Below, in pieces: positions 21,332 through 32,711 of a stretch of 64,000 nucleotides of DNA. Each line of letters begins with the position of its first letter. Positions within the stretch are counted from its first letter, which is position 1. The notes below the pieces were generated by a model. That model worked only from the letters and a program-made list of their open reading frames with translations. It was not told where the DNA came from and made no database searches. The translations under genes and the position numbers were made by a program. The DNA is from Vitrella brassicaformis (taxonomy: Eukaryota > Sar > Vitrellaceae): the NCBI GenBank assembly GCA_001179505.1, contig CDMY01000279.1, positions 65,445 to 129,444 of the forward strand. The letters are read 5' to 3'.

Positions 21332-23041
21332 GACACGTGTTGTGTGAGGATGTCTGAGTGGGTAGACGGATGCGCGAAGAAACTTTGAAGGAAACTCTCG
21401 TCGAATAAGTGTCGCATTCAGTGCATGTCCGATCGATCACATGAGCAAACCCATCACTTCCATTACATAGCCCAAACCGCACGGAAACCCCTACCAATGC
21501 ATTGACAGCCTCTCCAAAGAAAGAAATGAGGCAGTCAGGACGAGGGGCCAAACGCCTTATCTTCGAGACCATATCGCCTCAGCAGCTGCCGCACGGCAGC
21601 CACGGTGACAGGGAACCGCTCATCGACAGTCACCTCGCCGCCCACCTCCACCTCGGTCGTCCTGATGACGATGCGCCCACGGACGACGGAGACGGCGGCC
21701 ACCACAGACGCGCCACCGAGCAGCAAGACCACGATGCCGCTTCGTACTCCCATCATATCTTCCTGCCAATCTTCCTGCCAGTCGATGACGGATATGTCAG
21801 ATCCGTCGATCCAAGAAGCTGACAGAGCCCCGTAGCGGGCAGGTCCCCCAATCAACACGTCGACGTCCAGAACTTCAGTCATGCGGGAAGAAACCTCGTC
21901 AAACTGCAGCAGCGTGTCGAGGGCAAACGCGCTGAATGAAGGGTAGACTGGGCGGTGTGACGTGCTGCAGCTGATGGGCGGGTCAGTGGGGCGATATATC
22001 GGCCGAATAAAAGGCCGCAGCCGCCACAACTCGTCCCCATCGATAACGCGGAGCCGCCGCACGCCGATTTGATACCATTGCACCAGTCTCGTCCGTCGGT
22101 AAATCAAGGAGGCGACAGCCCATCCACGGTGGCAGGCCGCGCTCACAAAAATGGGCTCAAGGCAATAAGCTAACATGCAGAGCAGAAACCAGCCAAGTCC
22201 GCGCCACTCAGCATCCTGGGCTTTGGCGACGAGGAAGTAATACAAAGCCAACGGGATGCCCACGACACCACAGCCGCACACCAGCAGATAGATGTTTTCG
22301 AGTGCCCGAGGCGGGACGCGGCCCAGCAGGTTGGCCGGCAGGACCCACAAGTCTGTATCCTCCTGGTCGCCCTCGGTCAGCTGCAGGGGTGGGCTGATGC
22401 TTTGAAGCCCACACCCCACCAGACCGCCAAATATCTTGTAGACGGTCATGGCAGCAGGCAGCCGATGCAAAGTCGCCATGTCGGGCACGTGAGCCGCCAC
22501 ACTCTCGGCCGACAGCAGCACAGGCAGCTGGCCAGCCACACCGCAGGCACCTGCCACCCTGATAAATGTGGCCATATGGCGCCACTCGGCCGCCCGCTCG
22601 ATGACGTAGGCACACCGAGCGAGATACCCAAATCGCGAGAGGGATGACGGGAGGGGAGGGGCCGAGGGGTCAACGCCGCGGTCCCTCTCCACATCGAGGA
22701 GGCCGGGGAGCTGCTGCTGGGCCAGGGAGCTGTTGATGCGACGCAGCAGGAACGCCTCATCGATCAGCTGAGTGCCGTAGGCCTTGCCGACCGCCCGGGC
22801 CCTCAAAGCATCGTCGACAGTGAGAAAGGAAGCGAACACACGGGCCAAGACGTCAGCAGGAAGCCCTTGATGGTCAGCAGTGTCATGAGTCGCGACGACC
22901 GATAGCAAATGCTGGCTGATGGACGAGGGGTCGCCAACCGCCACTCGTCGGTAAGAATAGCTACGGTGCCGTCGCTTGGGCAGCAGCCAGCTCATCGTTG
23001 TTGCGCCCGATGTGCGTGTGGATCACACCAACACAGGACTG
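21210..23041 (-). repeat. Right arm of the large inverted duplication
   Basis: This is the reverse-oriented, diverged copy of 1891-3705. It carries the gene at 21535-22995, its 5' leader and its 3' flank with TATAAAATGTAGGCAGC on the minus strand at 21264-21280. Its outer end overlaps the predicted C-terminal tail of the USP-like gene. Confidence 0.8.
21535..22995 (-). CDS. F-box-like intronless membrane protein, copy B' (486 aa)
   Basis: The ORF starts at 22993-22995 with MSWLLPKRRHRSYSYRRVAV and ends RRYGLEDKAFGPSS. It has the same layout as the copy at 1937: an F-box-like segment at residues about 45-90 (GLPADVLARVFASFLTVDDA), a hydrophobic pair around residues 230-300, and a soluble C-terminal domain. 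Small insertions include an extra LAQQ near residue 88 and DWQED duplicated near residue 420. Both copies stay open over their whole length despite many nucleotide differences, which suggests that both are under selection as protein. It is intronless, like its partner. Confidence 0.75.
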   Translation of the reverse strand: MSWLLPKRRHRSYSYRRVAVGDPSSISQHLLSVVATHDTADHQGLPADVLARVFASFLTVDDALRARAVGKAYGTQLIDEAFLLRRINSSLAQQQLPGLLDVERDRGVDPSAPPLPSSLSRFGYLARCAYVIERAAEWRHMATFIRVAGACGVAGQLPVLLSAESVAAHVPDMATLHRLPAAMTVYKIFGGLVGCGLQSISPPLQLTEGDQEDTDLWVLPANLLGRVPPRALENIYLLVCGCGVVGIPLALYYFLVAKAQDAEWRGLGWFLLCMLAYCLEPIFVSAACHRGWAVASLIYRRTRLVQWYQIGVRRLRVIDGDELWRLRPFIRPIYRPTDPPISCSTSHRPVYPSFSAFALDTLLQFDEVSSRMTEVLDVDVLIGGPARYGALSASWIDGSDISVIDWQEDWQEDMMGVRSGIVVLLLGGASVVAAVSVVRGRIVIRTTEVEVGGEVTVDERFPVTVAAVRQLLRRYGLEDKAFGPSS

Positions 23042-23550
23042 ACGTTGAGCCGACGAGCCATCAGGACGGAACTGTGCAGATCTGTCGACACACACACACA
23101 CACACACATATGCATGTCGATGACCGTCGACGCCAAGGTGTACTCTCACTTGTAGAAGATCTGACCTCGGTGTGGGCCGCCCTGCTTGTCAGATGACGAC
23201 GACAGCCTGCAGATCAGATGGACAAACAGGAGGACACGTTGATCAACATGTGGAGTCTGTTGCACATCCATCCCATCACGCATACCGCACCTGACAGAGG
23301 GCGTCCACAGCACAGAGGTAGTCACGGCAGATCTGTGCTCCACTTTGCCGACCTCTTCGTTGATCAATGCCGTTGCCGCCTCACTGTCGCAATCTGGCAG
23401 ATGAGATGGCCATATCTGGGCTACTTTCAACGGGAGAACACACTGCGAGCTCAAGCTCGAGCGGCATTCTCCTCGACGACAGAGGCGTGCAGACCCGTTG
23501 AAGCCGCAAAGCAGCACTCCGATCCATAGCTTTCGCTGCTTGGCTGCCCG
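22996..23550. promoter_or_regulatory. Divergent 5' region with TGCGAGCT
   Basis: Between the start codons of B'(-) and the gene at 23551(+). TGCGAGCT lies at 23444-23451, followed by CAAGCTCGAG. A CA run is at about 23089-23109. No gene is supported inside. Confidence 0.35.
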
Positions 23551-25527
23551 ATGGCTGCCAGTGCCGCCGCCCAGGTGAGAAAAGAGGGAGCTGCAGGCCA
23601 GGCAAATCCCTTCATCATGACGTGAATCACTTGTGCTGTCTGTGTGTGGTTTGTCGTTCGGTTTGGTGCAGATGAGCCCAGTGGTGCGGGCGCAGCTGCT
23701 GCCTCAGGTAGAAGGCTATAGGACGAAGCAGGCTCAGGTATCAGCTGACGTCCAACACACATACCAACTCGTCCATTCCATGCAGCGCCTCCCAAAACTC
23801 ATCGGCTGCTTCGTGTGTGTGTGTGTGTGTGATGTGCAGGTCAACAGCTGCATCGACCAACTCCTGCAGATGCAGACCACAGCTTCGATGACACCACTGG
23901 TGCGGCAGGCTGCCAAGCAGCACACCGACAACCGCAGCACAAAGGCCTCTGTGTCATGTTGCCCTCGTCTTGGTGAGTTATTTGTCAGATGGTGGATAAG
24001 CTGAGTCGTCAATTTGCTGCTGCGTCCGAGATGCTGGCCGAGTTGGCAGAGACCATCAACTCGACCATCGCACTCACAAGACATAGCCGCACACAGGTCA
24101 GTGGGGGAGTGACCACAGGCTGACACAGACGCAAGACCCACACTGATGTTGCGTGCACGGCTTGTGTGTGTTGCGTGTCTTGTGTCGTCAGGCGCGACGG
24201 TTGCACCTGACTGACATCCCTGCCAACCCCATGAGCGTCGTCACTGAACTGTCTGACCTCACCACCATCGCCCACCTCAAGTCGACAGCCCGCCACTTCA
24301 CCAACGCCGTGCGGCCCGTCATCAGCAATATTCGGCTGCCGAAGGCCATCGAGCGGGCGGGGGTGGGCGGTGTGGTGCAGTTCGACGATCAGCTGAGCGA
24401 CGGCGACGTGATGAAGGCCATGTGGGTGGTGGAGGAGGGGGGCGAGGGCGGCTGGGGGGAGGTGGCGGATACACTCAGATTCGCTGAGCCTTTCGGCTGC
24501 TGCCAGCTGCCGGTCACTGTGGGTGCTGTAGATCTGCAGACACACGCCACCAAGGCGGTAAGCACGACACACAGAAGAGGCAATGGGTGAGCTGCTGGAT
24601 GTGTGTGTGTGTGTGGCTGCAGGACTACTCGTCGCTGCCCCGTTTCTGTACGCAGTGGATGCTCGTCGGCCGCTGTGTGGCCTTCCGCCGCCCCACTGGC
24701 CAGCAGGACGGCACACTCCAGCTGTTCCGACACAGCAACAACGAGATCCGCGTCATCTGCAACGAGCCCGGCTTCACCATCACCCTCAACCCGCCCCTCC
24801 CCCAGCCCAACCGCCCCGTCCATCCCTTCTCGCAGCACCCCTTCGCCCACCACGCCAAGCCACACGACCCGCCAGTCCGCCACCGCATCGCGTGGGAGTC
24901 TGGTGTGGGCTGGGGGACGGTTGGCGTCAACAACGGGGCCGGCTGGGCATCGGCCAGCTGCATGTTGAAGGGGCTGCTGCTGACTCATCGGGTGTTTGCC
25001 GTGGGCGGCTTCACCTACTCGCCAACGGTGGTGGTAAACCGGTGAGTGGATGGAAGGCACGCAATGAGAGGGCAAATCGCTATGTGGTGCGCTATTGACG
25101 TGTGTGTCAGGAGTGCATGTGGCGGCCACCTCGGCCGCATCATGATTCGATCGCCACATACGCCCCTCAACGGATGTTCGGACGTGACGACATGGGAGGC
25201 GGCCGATGGGACCTGTGTGCAGCTGCATTTGTTGACGACGTCGAACGACCCGTTTTTCGCATACATTTTCTTCGAGATTCCCCCAGGCAACAACCAGGAC
25301 GGTACGCCTACACATTGACAACACATCCTGATGCTGTCGTGTCGTCGGATCAGCCGCTCCTCTCTTGTCTGCATGCAGTCCACGTCACCATCAATACCAC
25401 CGAGGCGCCAGCAGCAGGTGTCCCCCATGACGCCCCCTTCGCCCATCGGTTCCGCCTGACGGCCGCCAAGGTGCGTCGCGTCCTCGGGCCCATCGCACCT
25501 ATCGTGCTCGACGGCCAGGCGCCATGA
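23551..25527 (+). CDS. Uncharacterised multi-exon protein
   Basis: Short first exon MAASAAAQ, then small exons MSPVVRAQLLPQVEGYRTKQ, VNSCIDQLLQMQTTASMTPL and VDKLSRQFAAASEMLAELAE, which are helical and may form a coiled coil. Larger exons follow: ARRLHLTDIPANPMSVVTEL (24192 on), DYSSLPRFCTQWMLVGRCVA (about 24622), SACGGHLGRIMIRSPHTPLN (about 25111) and VHVTINTTEAPAAGVPHDAP to the stop at 25525-25527. The C-terminal half is beta-rich with many aromatic and Gly residues (IAWESGVGWGTVGVNNGAGW) and could be a sandwich or lectin-like fold. I recognise no family. All joins have GT...AG borders and keep frame, so the gene itself is well supported. Confidence 0.75.
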
Positions 25528-26443
25528 CCGTGAAGGTGAGAGCCCCGCCGATGATGCAGACATGCATGTGATGTGTATGCACAAGACGCCTGTGTGTTGG
25601 TCTCTGTCCTGCAGGATGGTCGTGTGGCTCGAAGGATGAGCCGCTGGACTGGGCGGCTGACTGGCTGGCGGGCTCTTAGTGGGATGGTCTGTCTGCGAGT
25701 TGGATGCATGTGGTGCAGCCGGCCGAATGGGATGGACTCTTCCGTGCGGCCTGTCGGCTGTGTGTGCAGACAGACAGACAGGTGCACGCGCCGACAAAAA
25801 CTGAGATGAAGGGATTCTCTGGTAAACTGGTCTGTCCGTCACGCCCCATGCACACACACCGCCTGTTGTCTGTACCGTCGGATCCACCAATCGACCCAAT
25901 CAATTGACCGAGAATGATATGACCCCACCCATCTTCACAGGCACCGCACCCAGCCACGTCCCCTATGCATAGCTGCCTCCTCGCTCACTCCCTGGCACCT
26001 GTTCGCCCGTTATGTACCTCTTTATAATAGAGAGAGGATTGAACGTCCACGTGGACGCTCGTGGGCTTAAGCACGTGCGTGTGGCACTGACAAACTTATT
26101 TCTCTATATCTTTATCCAAATCTCTCTCTCTCTCTCTCTATCCTTCCGTTGTCTATAAATGTGACCCTTCTTCTCATACACATAGACCTCTCTCTGCCTG
26201 CCTGCCTGCCTGCCTGCGTGTGTGCGTGTGCACTTGTGCTGGAGTGACGGGTAGGACAGACTGACGGATAGCGCTGCCGCGTGGCCGATTGATGAATGAA
26301 ACGCATAAACAAAGACGACGTGTTCAATCCACCCACTCGACCATGCGACATCAATCGCATCGATCCTCCGTGCAGTTGCCGCATACGAACGAAACACACA
26401 AGTCCTTGCAGCCCCACGCTCTCATTGACAGCAAGCTGGTCAG
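25528..26443. other. Intergenic between convergent genes, with CT and TGCC repeats
   Basis: No gene seen. It contains a TC run at 26121-26139 and a TGCC tetranucleotide repeat at 26194-26217. Short ORFs here are made of repeat sequence. Confidence 0.5.
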
Positions 26444-27639
26444 TCAGCGGAGGCCGATCTCTCTGGCGGCAGACAACGCTCTGAAGGAATTACGTACGTG
26501 ACATGCGCATATCGACACACTGTGTGTCTGTGTGTCGATATGCGCTGTGTGTCTGTGTGGTGTATCTACCTTTGTCGAATGGTGGGCGAGTCTGTGAGGA
26601 GCTCCTCCAGCCGCATGCGGTCGCCAAGGCAGAAGTCGTCGGCCCACCGCACCACCTGCAGCGCAGCCAGCCAGCCACAATGTCATGTGCTCACATCCAT
26701 CCATCCATCCATATCTCCCCTCTCTCTTAGCGTGGGTGTCATTTAGGTACCTCTTGCTGCATGAAGCCAGGGTCGTGGTCATAGCCTGTCAGCCAGGAGC
26801 CACACAAGACAGACAGACATGTATACCATCACACGACTGCACTTGCCCCCCCCAGCCACCTGTGTGTGCGTCGTAGTCTGGGTGCAGCCGTCTGATCTTC
26901 GGATGGGCCGACAGGGGGAAACCGCTCCGCTCACGCACACTGAACTCGTGCTGCAACACACAATACAATACACCCAGTACAATACACCCAATGGCACACA
27001 CACACGTGTGTGTCATGGTGGCTTGCTGACCTCTGCTGCCAGTGGTTTGAAGAAGCCATCGACGAGAGACGCCGCGACCGAATTGATCGACTTGACACAC
27101 ACAGCCAAAGAGACAGACAGTGTCTGCACTCAGGTGGATGGGGGACTGGTGGGTGGCTGCTGTTGTCACCTCACCGGGTGTGCCCATTGTGGCGGGTAGT
27201 AGTACTTCTCCGACTCGCGTGTCAGTGAGGCGCGGAGGCCCTCCAACAGGTCGGGATGAAGCTGAGGAGGACACCAGAGGCATGTGAGAGTGTGTGCGTG
27301 ATGCATGGCCATCCATCTGAATGCGTGTGTGCATACCATGAGTCTGTGCAGTACTCGTGTTTCGAGTGTGAGTGCCTCCGTGAGGCATCGCTCCTCTATA
27401 GCCTCGTACATCTGGACAAGGGAGTCCTCCTCAGCCGTGGAGGGCAGCCGCCGGCTGATCCTCACCATCCTGATCGACCAAGGCGCCACAGCCACCCCCA
27501 CACAAACCATTAAAAGCCCTCTCTCTCTCTCTCTCTCCCTTCTTGCCTTTTCCACTCGTCCGCCATGACGCCTGTTTCGGCCATCAGAGAGTGGCGCAGC
27601 CGCTGCACACGACGGACCAGCTCAAACGTCAGCTGACGC

Positions 27640-27670
<31 letters not shown>

Positions 27671-29975
27671 ACACACATCGCCCCCCGACCCACGATGTCT
27701 GCCTGTGCTCACCTGCATTGCCAGTGGTGAGTTCTCCCTCATCTGTTGGAGTGTGTCCTGCGCCCAGACAGCCACAGTCTTGTCGCTGTAGGCCGTCGTG
27801 GCCAGCCTCTCCAGGTGCCGCTCCACATCAACCAGCTGCACACACGAGCCACACAGAAAACACCCATTATGACACGTACACACATGAATCGTGTGTGTGT
27901 GTGCATGCTTGTGCCGCCCTGCACTGGCCCCCTCGTAGCTGCCTATCTGTGGCTGTCTATGAGAGGGCAAAGCACATCAGGGGGGCTGAGGGTCTGTGTG
28001 GCAGGCTCTTAGTGCGCTCCAGCACACAGGGCAACACGAGGAGCGAGTGGATTCCTGCACTCCTGGCTGGCTGTCTAGCCCTCTGCCTCTCTGGCTGTGG
28101 GTGGTGTGTGGATGCTGACCGAGTCTCTCTGTGCGAGGGCTTTGTTGATCTCCTGCTCCCACCGGGCCAGCTTGAAGCCATCTGCCAGACACACGGAGAG
28201 AGAGAGAGAGGCGGTGAGATGGTGCTGGTCTGCCGCTGTGTTTGAGTATTGCACCTACCTGTTCTCTGGTCGTGTGGCGATGTGGGGTTGATGAAGTGCT
28301 CCTCCAGCAAGTGGGCGGCGTCACGCTCAGAGACCTCCAGCTGCTTCTGATGAATGACACCAAAGATGGACACAGGGACACATACAGACAGACAGCCCTG
28401 CAAAGCAAAGGCCGCGTCCCCCTCCCTTTCTCTCTTTCACCTCGGATGTGATCTCGAGCAGCGGCAGTGCCTCAGGCGACATCCAATGGCGGGCGAGGCC
28501 ACCGTGGCTGATCGATACGCACGCGCATTCACAGACAGACAGACAGACAGACAAGCAAGAAGGTGTGGCCCACACCGCCGCCCCCCTACATGAGGTCGGT
28601 GCCTCTGAGCGTCTCCCCCGCAAGCGCCACATAGAGCCCCAGGCCACTGCTCATCCTCGACAGCACATAAGACAACCCACACGTGGGAATGAAGCCCCAG
28701 CCTGACAAACACGACACGGCCGTGTGCAGGCGGGACGCATTTGGTTGTCTGTGTATGTGCGTGGTCACTTGCGGTGTCGGTCTTGAATGTCGAGTGGTGG
28801 TATGCGCAGCTGCGGTTGGCCAGCAGCGGCCACGAGGCGCCTGCGTCCTCTGTGAGCGACACACACATCATAGAACACCACAGGGAGGCAGGCAGGTGTA
28901 ATGGTATTGTGTTGTGTTTGCGCATCTGTACCAGCGTATCCGTTGAGGAGGAACAGGAGTGGCTTGTAGTACGTTGCCACCATGTAGCTCACTTCCTGGG
29001 AGTTGCGTATCCACGCCGCAGCGCTGGGCAGCACCTCACCCTCCACCACACACGACTCGGCCAACAGCAGCAACACTGCAGGGACAACAGACCGCCATGC
29101 CCTCTGCCCTCCCCCAACAAGCCACGCTTACTTTTCTTGTCGATCCCGAGTGAGAAATACGGCCTCGTCAGGCGAACGCTGGTGGGCTCCCCGGTGTCCC
29201 AGTCAGTGCCCATGTCGCCGCCCTCCCCAATGAGGGATGCATCTGGTGGCCGCACGTAGCCGTCATGCAGCGAGTGGATGGGGGGGACGGGGGAGGACTG
29301 GTCGGTGACGCTTCTGTGCTGGGTGGTGGAGGTGACGGCCACGAAGCGCTTCAGTGAGTGGACCTGCAGCGGGCAGAAGACAGAGAGAGGAAAGGAAAGA
29401 TTGATGGATGGATGGATGCTCTGTGGATGTGATGACTGCACGAGCTCTACGTCCTTGTTGCGTTGCGGACCTCAAGATCTCTCATCTTTCTGTAGAGCAT
29501 GTTGACGCTGCGCAGGTCCCAAGTGTCACTGACCCACAAGGAACGCATCGACGCAAGAGGACCGACCCATCGATCATGTGCTCCTATCCTCCCTCACGTG
29601 TTGATGAGCAGCATGCCCATGCCCACGTTGTTCCGTTCCAGCACTGGTGCCCTCATGGTCCCGTCGTCGGCATGCTGATACTCGTCAACCGAACGAGCAA
29701 ACTGAATGAACAACAGAGGCAAACAATGCACAGACACACAGCGATGCTGTCGCTTTCTGGCTGACCAGAGGGTCTTCGGGGTCCACAAAGTGATCATCTT
29801 GACGGAAGAACCCGGTGCGGACCCACCGAACGGCGCCACTGCCAGCCATGCGCCTCATACCACTCAGGGCGCTGCCAGCAGAGGGAAGGAAAAATGGGGG
29901 ATCTGATGGTCGCGGCACGCTTGGCTGCCGCAGCGACGCAATGGCTGTCCTCGCAGGCCTCATAGAGCTGGCCAT
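26444..29975 (-). CDS. HIBCH-like enoyl-CoA hydratase/isomerase-family protein, probably mitochondrial
   Basis: ATG at 29973-29975 gives a basic, Arg-rich presequence (MASSMRPARTAIASLRQPSV). About fifteen small exons follow. In order they parallel 3-hydroxyisobutyryl-CoA hydrolase: NVGMGMLLIN / TWDLRSVNMLYRKMRDLE (family: RPKFLNALT...LKKWE), SYMVATYYKPLLFLLNGYAG, GWGFIPTCGLSYVLSRMSSG with LGLYVALAGETLRGTDLM (family: GLFPDVGGGYFLPRL...LALTGFRLKG), HGGLARHWM, a helix VDVERHLERLATTAYSDKTV, and LLEGLRASLTRESEKYYYPP with QWAHPV (family: EGVRAVLIDKD...PKWKP). The segment holding the catalytic Glu of true hydrolases (MPETAIGLFPD) is replaced, and the GGG oxyanion loop is absent. The enzyme is therefore likely inactive. 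A structural role such as the HIBCH-like mitoribosomal subunit mS47 is a reasonable alternative. The stop is at 26444-26446. Confidence 0.65.
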
Positions 29976-30165
29976 AGAAAACCTCCCAAAGCCGCCTCGG
30001 ATGATGAGCTTCTTTTTGGAAGATCTGTCTACTGCAGCTCCCTGCTCAGCTTAGCTCGCAGATTTTAAACGGCCGAACCGTTTGCCGAGAAGCCAGCGTC
30101 CCACGACAAACGTGCTCTTCACTCCCTGTGCTCTGCTGCTTTTTCCGGAGGGCGACGACAGAAGA
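29976..30165. promoter_or_regulatory. Short divergent promoter with AGCTCGCA
   Basis: The 190 bases between two start codons carry the octamer in reverse orientation at 30053-30060, followed by TTTTAAACGG. Confidence 0.4.
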
Positions 30166-32180
30166 ATGAGTAGTGCAGAACATCGGCCACTGAGACGGCC
30201 GCCTCCTTCGAGAATGTCGCAGCAGCCTCCATCACGACAACCACTGCGCCAAAGTCGGAACACGTCAGGGCCGCAGGCTGCTGCATCTGATGGGCATAGG
30301 GCAGTCTCACAGCCGCCGAGGCAGCCGCCCCGTGGCCAGAAGGGCCAAAAGGGAGACGGCGAGAAAGACTGCAAGGGAGTCGGAGGTCCGTCCCAGGGTC
30401 CGTTGGTGTCAAGGGGCCGCACATTGACGAGGAACGTGTCTTCAATGGTGGCCGGGTCGACCAAAAGCACTCGGATTCCGTCTGACGCCAGTCACGACGC
30501 CGCTGAGGTGACAGTGGGGGAGATACTTCAACAGGTCAGTGAGTGAATGGACACCGAACAAGGCAGAAATGATGCACTTTTTGAATGCATCCGTGTGTTG
30601 TCGACAAGCAGCTGGCTGGGCTTCGCTGTCAAGTGCGCCAGTTGGCCAAGAGCATCCCATCCCAACGGAGCCTCACTTTGCCCTCTCGCGACCACACGCC
30701 TCCTACAGCCCCAGCACCCAAGAGAGAGCCCCCCAAGGCCACAGCAGCCTTGCGAACTCAGCGCCGTATCTCTCTCGTGGAAAGGAAGCCCGAGCCGTCC
30801 TTGTCAATGTCTGCCTTGACCATTCCAATTCGGTGTCGTCCACGGACGACGCCGTCATATCCGCGCTGGCAATCCTTCGAGGACCTGCCGCCTGTGTGCA
30901 TCGCAGCCATACAAGGCAGGAGGGCCGCCACGCAGGAGTCACTGTGGGATTTTCGAGCACATGCAGGACGACATCTCTCTTTTTCGGCCGGCTCTGCCAG
31001 AGACCAGAGCCGCAGAAGGGCAAGAGCTGGTCGTCGCCGCGATTGCGTGTCTCCCTCTCCGCCTCAGCATTGTGCCACGAGGATGGCAAGGCGGCTGCTG
31101 AGTGCCGGTGTGTCCGTCAATCGGCTCTATGAGGACCCTATGGCCGTCAGTGCGGCTCTACATCGTGCCCCCACGCAAACCAGCCTGAGAAGAAGCAGTG
31201 GCAGACGGAGGGAGAGCCGCCGAGCGATGGACGGCAATCAAGATCTTGTTCGCCCTGCACCTCCGGCTGTTGTCTACCACGTCATGCCGGAATGGATCCC
31301 ACCGCCCCCAGGAGCAGCAGCAGCAGCACCAGAGGCGGCCGCCTACTGGACTCCACAAGGCTGCTACGCCCCTGTGTGGCCTTCCCTCACTCCACCAAGT
31401 CGGTATGACTCGCTGTTCGACGACTACAGACGAACGGCGGAAACTGAAGAGCAGCAGCAGCAGCAGCACCACCAGCTGCAGCGCCCTGCGGTTTCCTGGA
31501 ACAACATCCCCACCTTCGAATCTTGTCAGAAGGAGGCTCACGGTCTCACTCCACCAGCACGTGCCTCACCAAGCGCCCTAGGCGATTGCCTACACGAGCA
31601 GCAGCAGCAGCCGCACCACCACCGCAGCACGAGGGCAGGACAGCCAACGAGACACGAAGAACCAGCAATCGATGCGCGCCAGGCGCTAGGAGAAGAGGCA
31701 CTACCCGCCGGGAGAGACACTGCCGGCACTTCAGCAGCGGTGGAGGTTCCCTGCGATGATTGGCCTGCAGAGGGAGGGCGGCTGGCGTGTGAGGCGTCTG
31801 AGGGTCTTGCTTGTCGCGCGACAGGGCGGTTGTCGGCCTCTGCTGTGGCTGCGAGGGCTCGGCGGGCCAGGCCCCTGGCGCGAGTGACGAGAAAACTCTA
31901 CCAAAAGGTGCAGATGCGATCGACGAGGCTGCCATACTTTTGTTTGTCTGCCTCCATGCCATCGGTCGTCCTTCTATATATGTCTGTGTTTGTGTGTCAG
32001 CATCTATGTGTGGGCTTCACTCGTCTGACCACCCTGCGGTTCGCGTCGTCGTTGCCCTTCGTCCGGGGAGATCGGGGGCTGGACATCAAATCCAACAGGA
32101 CCGCAGAGACACCAGCTAAAGAGTCCAATTTCGACCGCTGGCGGAGAAAAATCAGTACGGGGGTGAGGCGAGGCGCGTGA
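30166..32180 (+). CDS. Largely disordered, basic protein of unknown function
   Basis: ATG at 30166 gives MSSAEHRPLRRPPPSRMSQQ. Exon 1 is Pro/Arg/Gln-rich and ends VGEILQQ at a GTCAGTGAGT donor (30535). Exon 2, from about 30609, opens QLAGLRCQVRQLAKSIPSQR and stays open to 32180. It contains LVERKPEPSLSMSALTIPIR, a Pro-rich segment PEWIPPPPGAAAAAPEAAAY, short poly-Q and His-rich runs, and a basic end FDRWRRKISTGVRRGA. A hydrophobic stretch near the end (PSVVLLYMSVFVCQHLCVGF) has intron-like base composition and may be an unrecognised intron. No domain is recognised. The gene is supported by the long open frame and the divergent promoter. Confidence 0.5.
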
Positions 32181-32711
32181 AAGAGAGAGGCACGACATGG
32201 ACTTATCCTCCTGGTACACGTCCATGGGCGTCTTCGTGTGTGTATGGAACTCCTGAAGACATTTCTGCCTTGAATAATGCATAGTCACACCGGTACTTCA
32301 CACGCCGTAGAAAGAACACTTGTGTTGATGGCTCGACGTAAAATGTAGGCAGTGGTGAATACAGCATATGACCGCAGGCGGACGGCCACACACAACGCAC
32401 AGGTGTGAGTAACGAGATAGATTCTCTGTCTCCCCGATATCGCGTTTATGTCGACCGTCTTGTCTATCACATACGTAAGGTAAGGCTGCTGCACCCGAGC
32501 CCTGCACCACATCAATTGAATCACGGGTCTCTACCGGCACGATGCAGCCATAATGTTACCATACTGCAGGTGGTACGCCTGTCTGTCTCCCTGTCTGTCT
32601 GCCTGTCTGTATGCGATACACAGCTGGCTGGCTCGACGTGCAGACAGCACAAGCAAGCCACCACAGGTGGGCAAGGCCGGCATCTCATTCACTCATTCAC
32701 TCATTCATTCA
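32181..32711. other. Intergenic between convergent genes
   Basis: No gene seen. It holds a TAAAATGTAGGCAGT motif variant at 32339-32353 and CTGTCTGTCTGC and CATTCATTCATT repeats. Confidence 0.5.
32339..32353 (+). repeat. Variant of the TATAAAATGTAGGCAGC motif
   Basis: TAAAATGTAGGCAGT lies 159 bases after the stop of the gene at 30166-32180, in the same orientation as the copy behind the F-box-like gene. Confidence 0.35.

Noticed and set aside
20566-21417. Long minus-strand ORF (283 aa, Gly/Val/Leu-rich) opposite the Pro-rich tail
   Set aside because: It is the complement of GCC/CCC-rich repeat codons of the plus-strand tail; repetitive composition explains its length.
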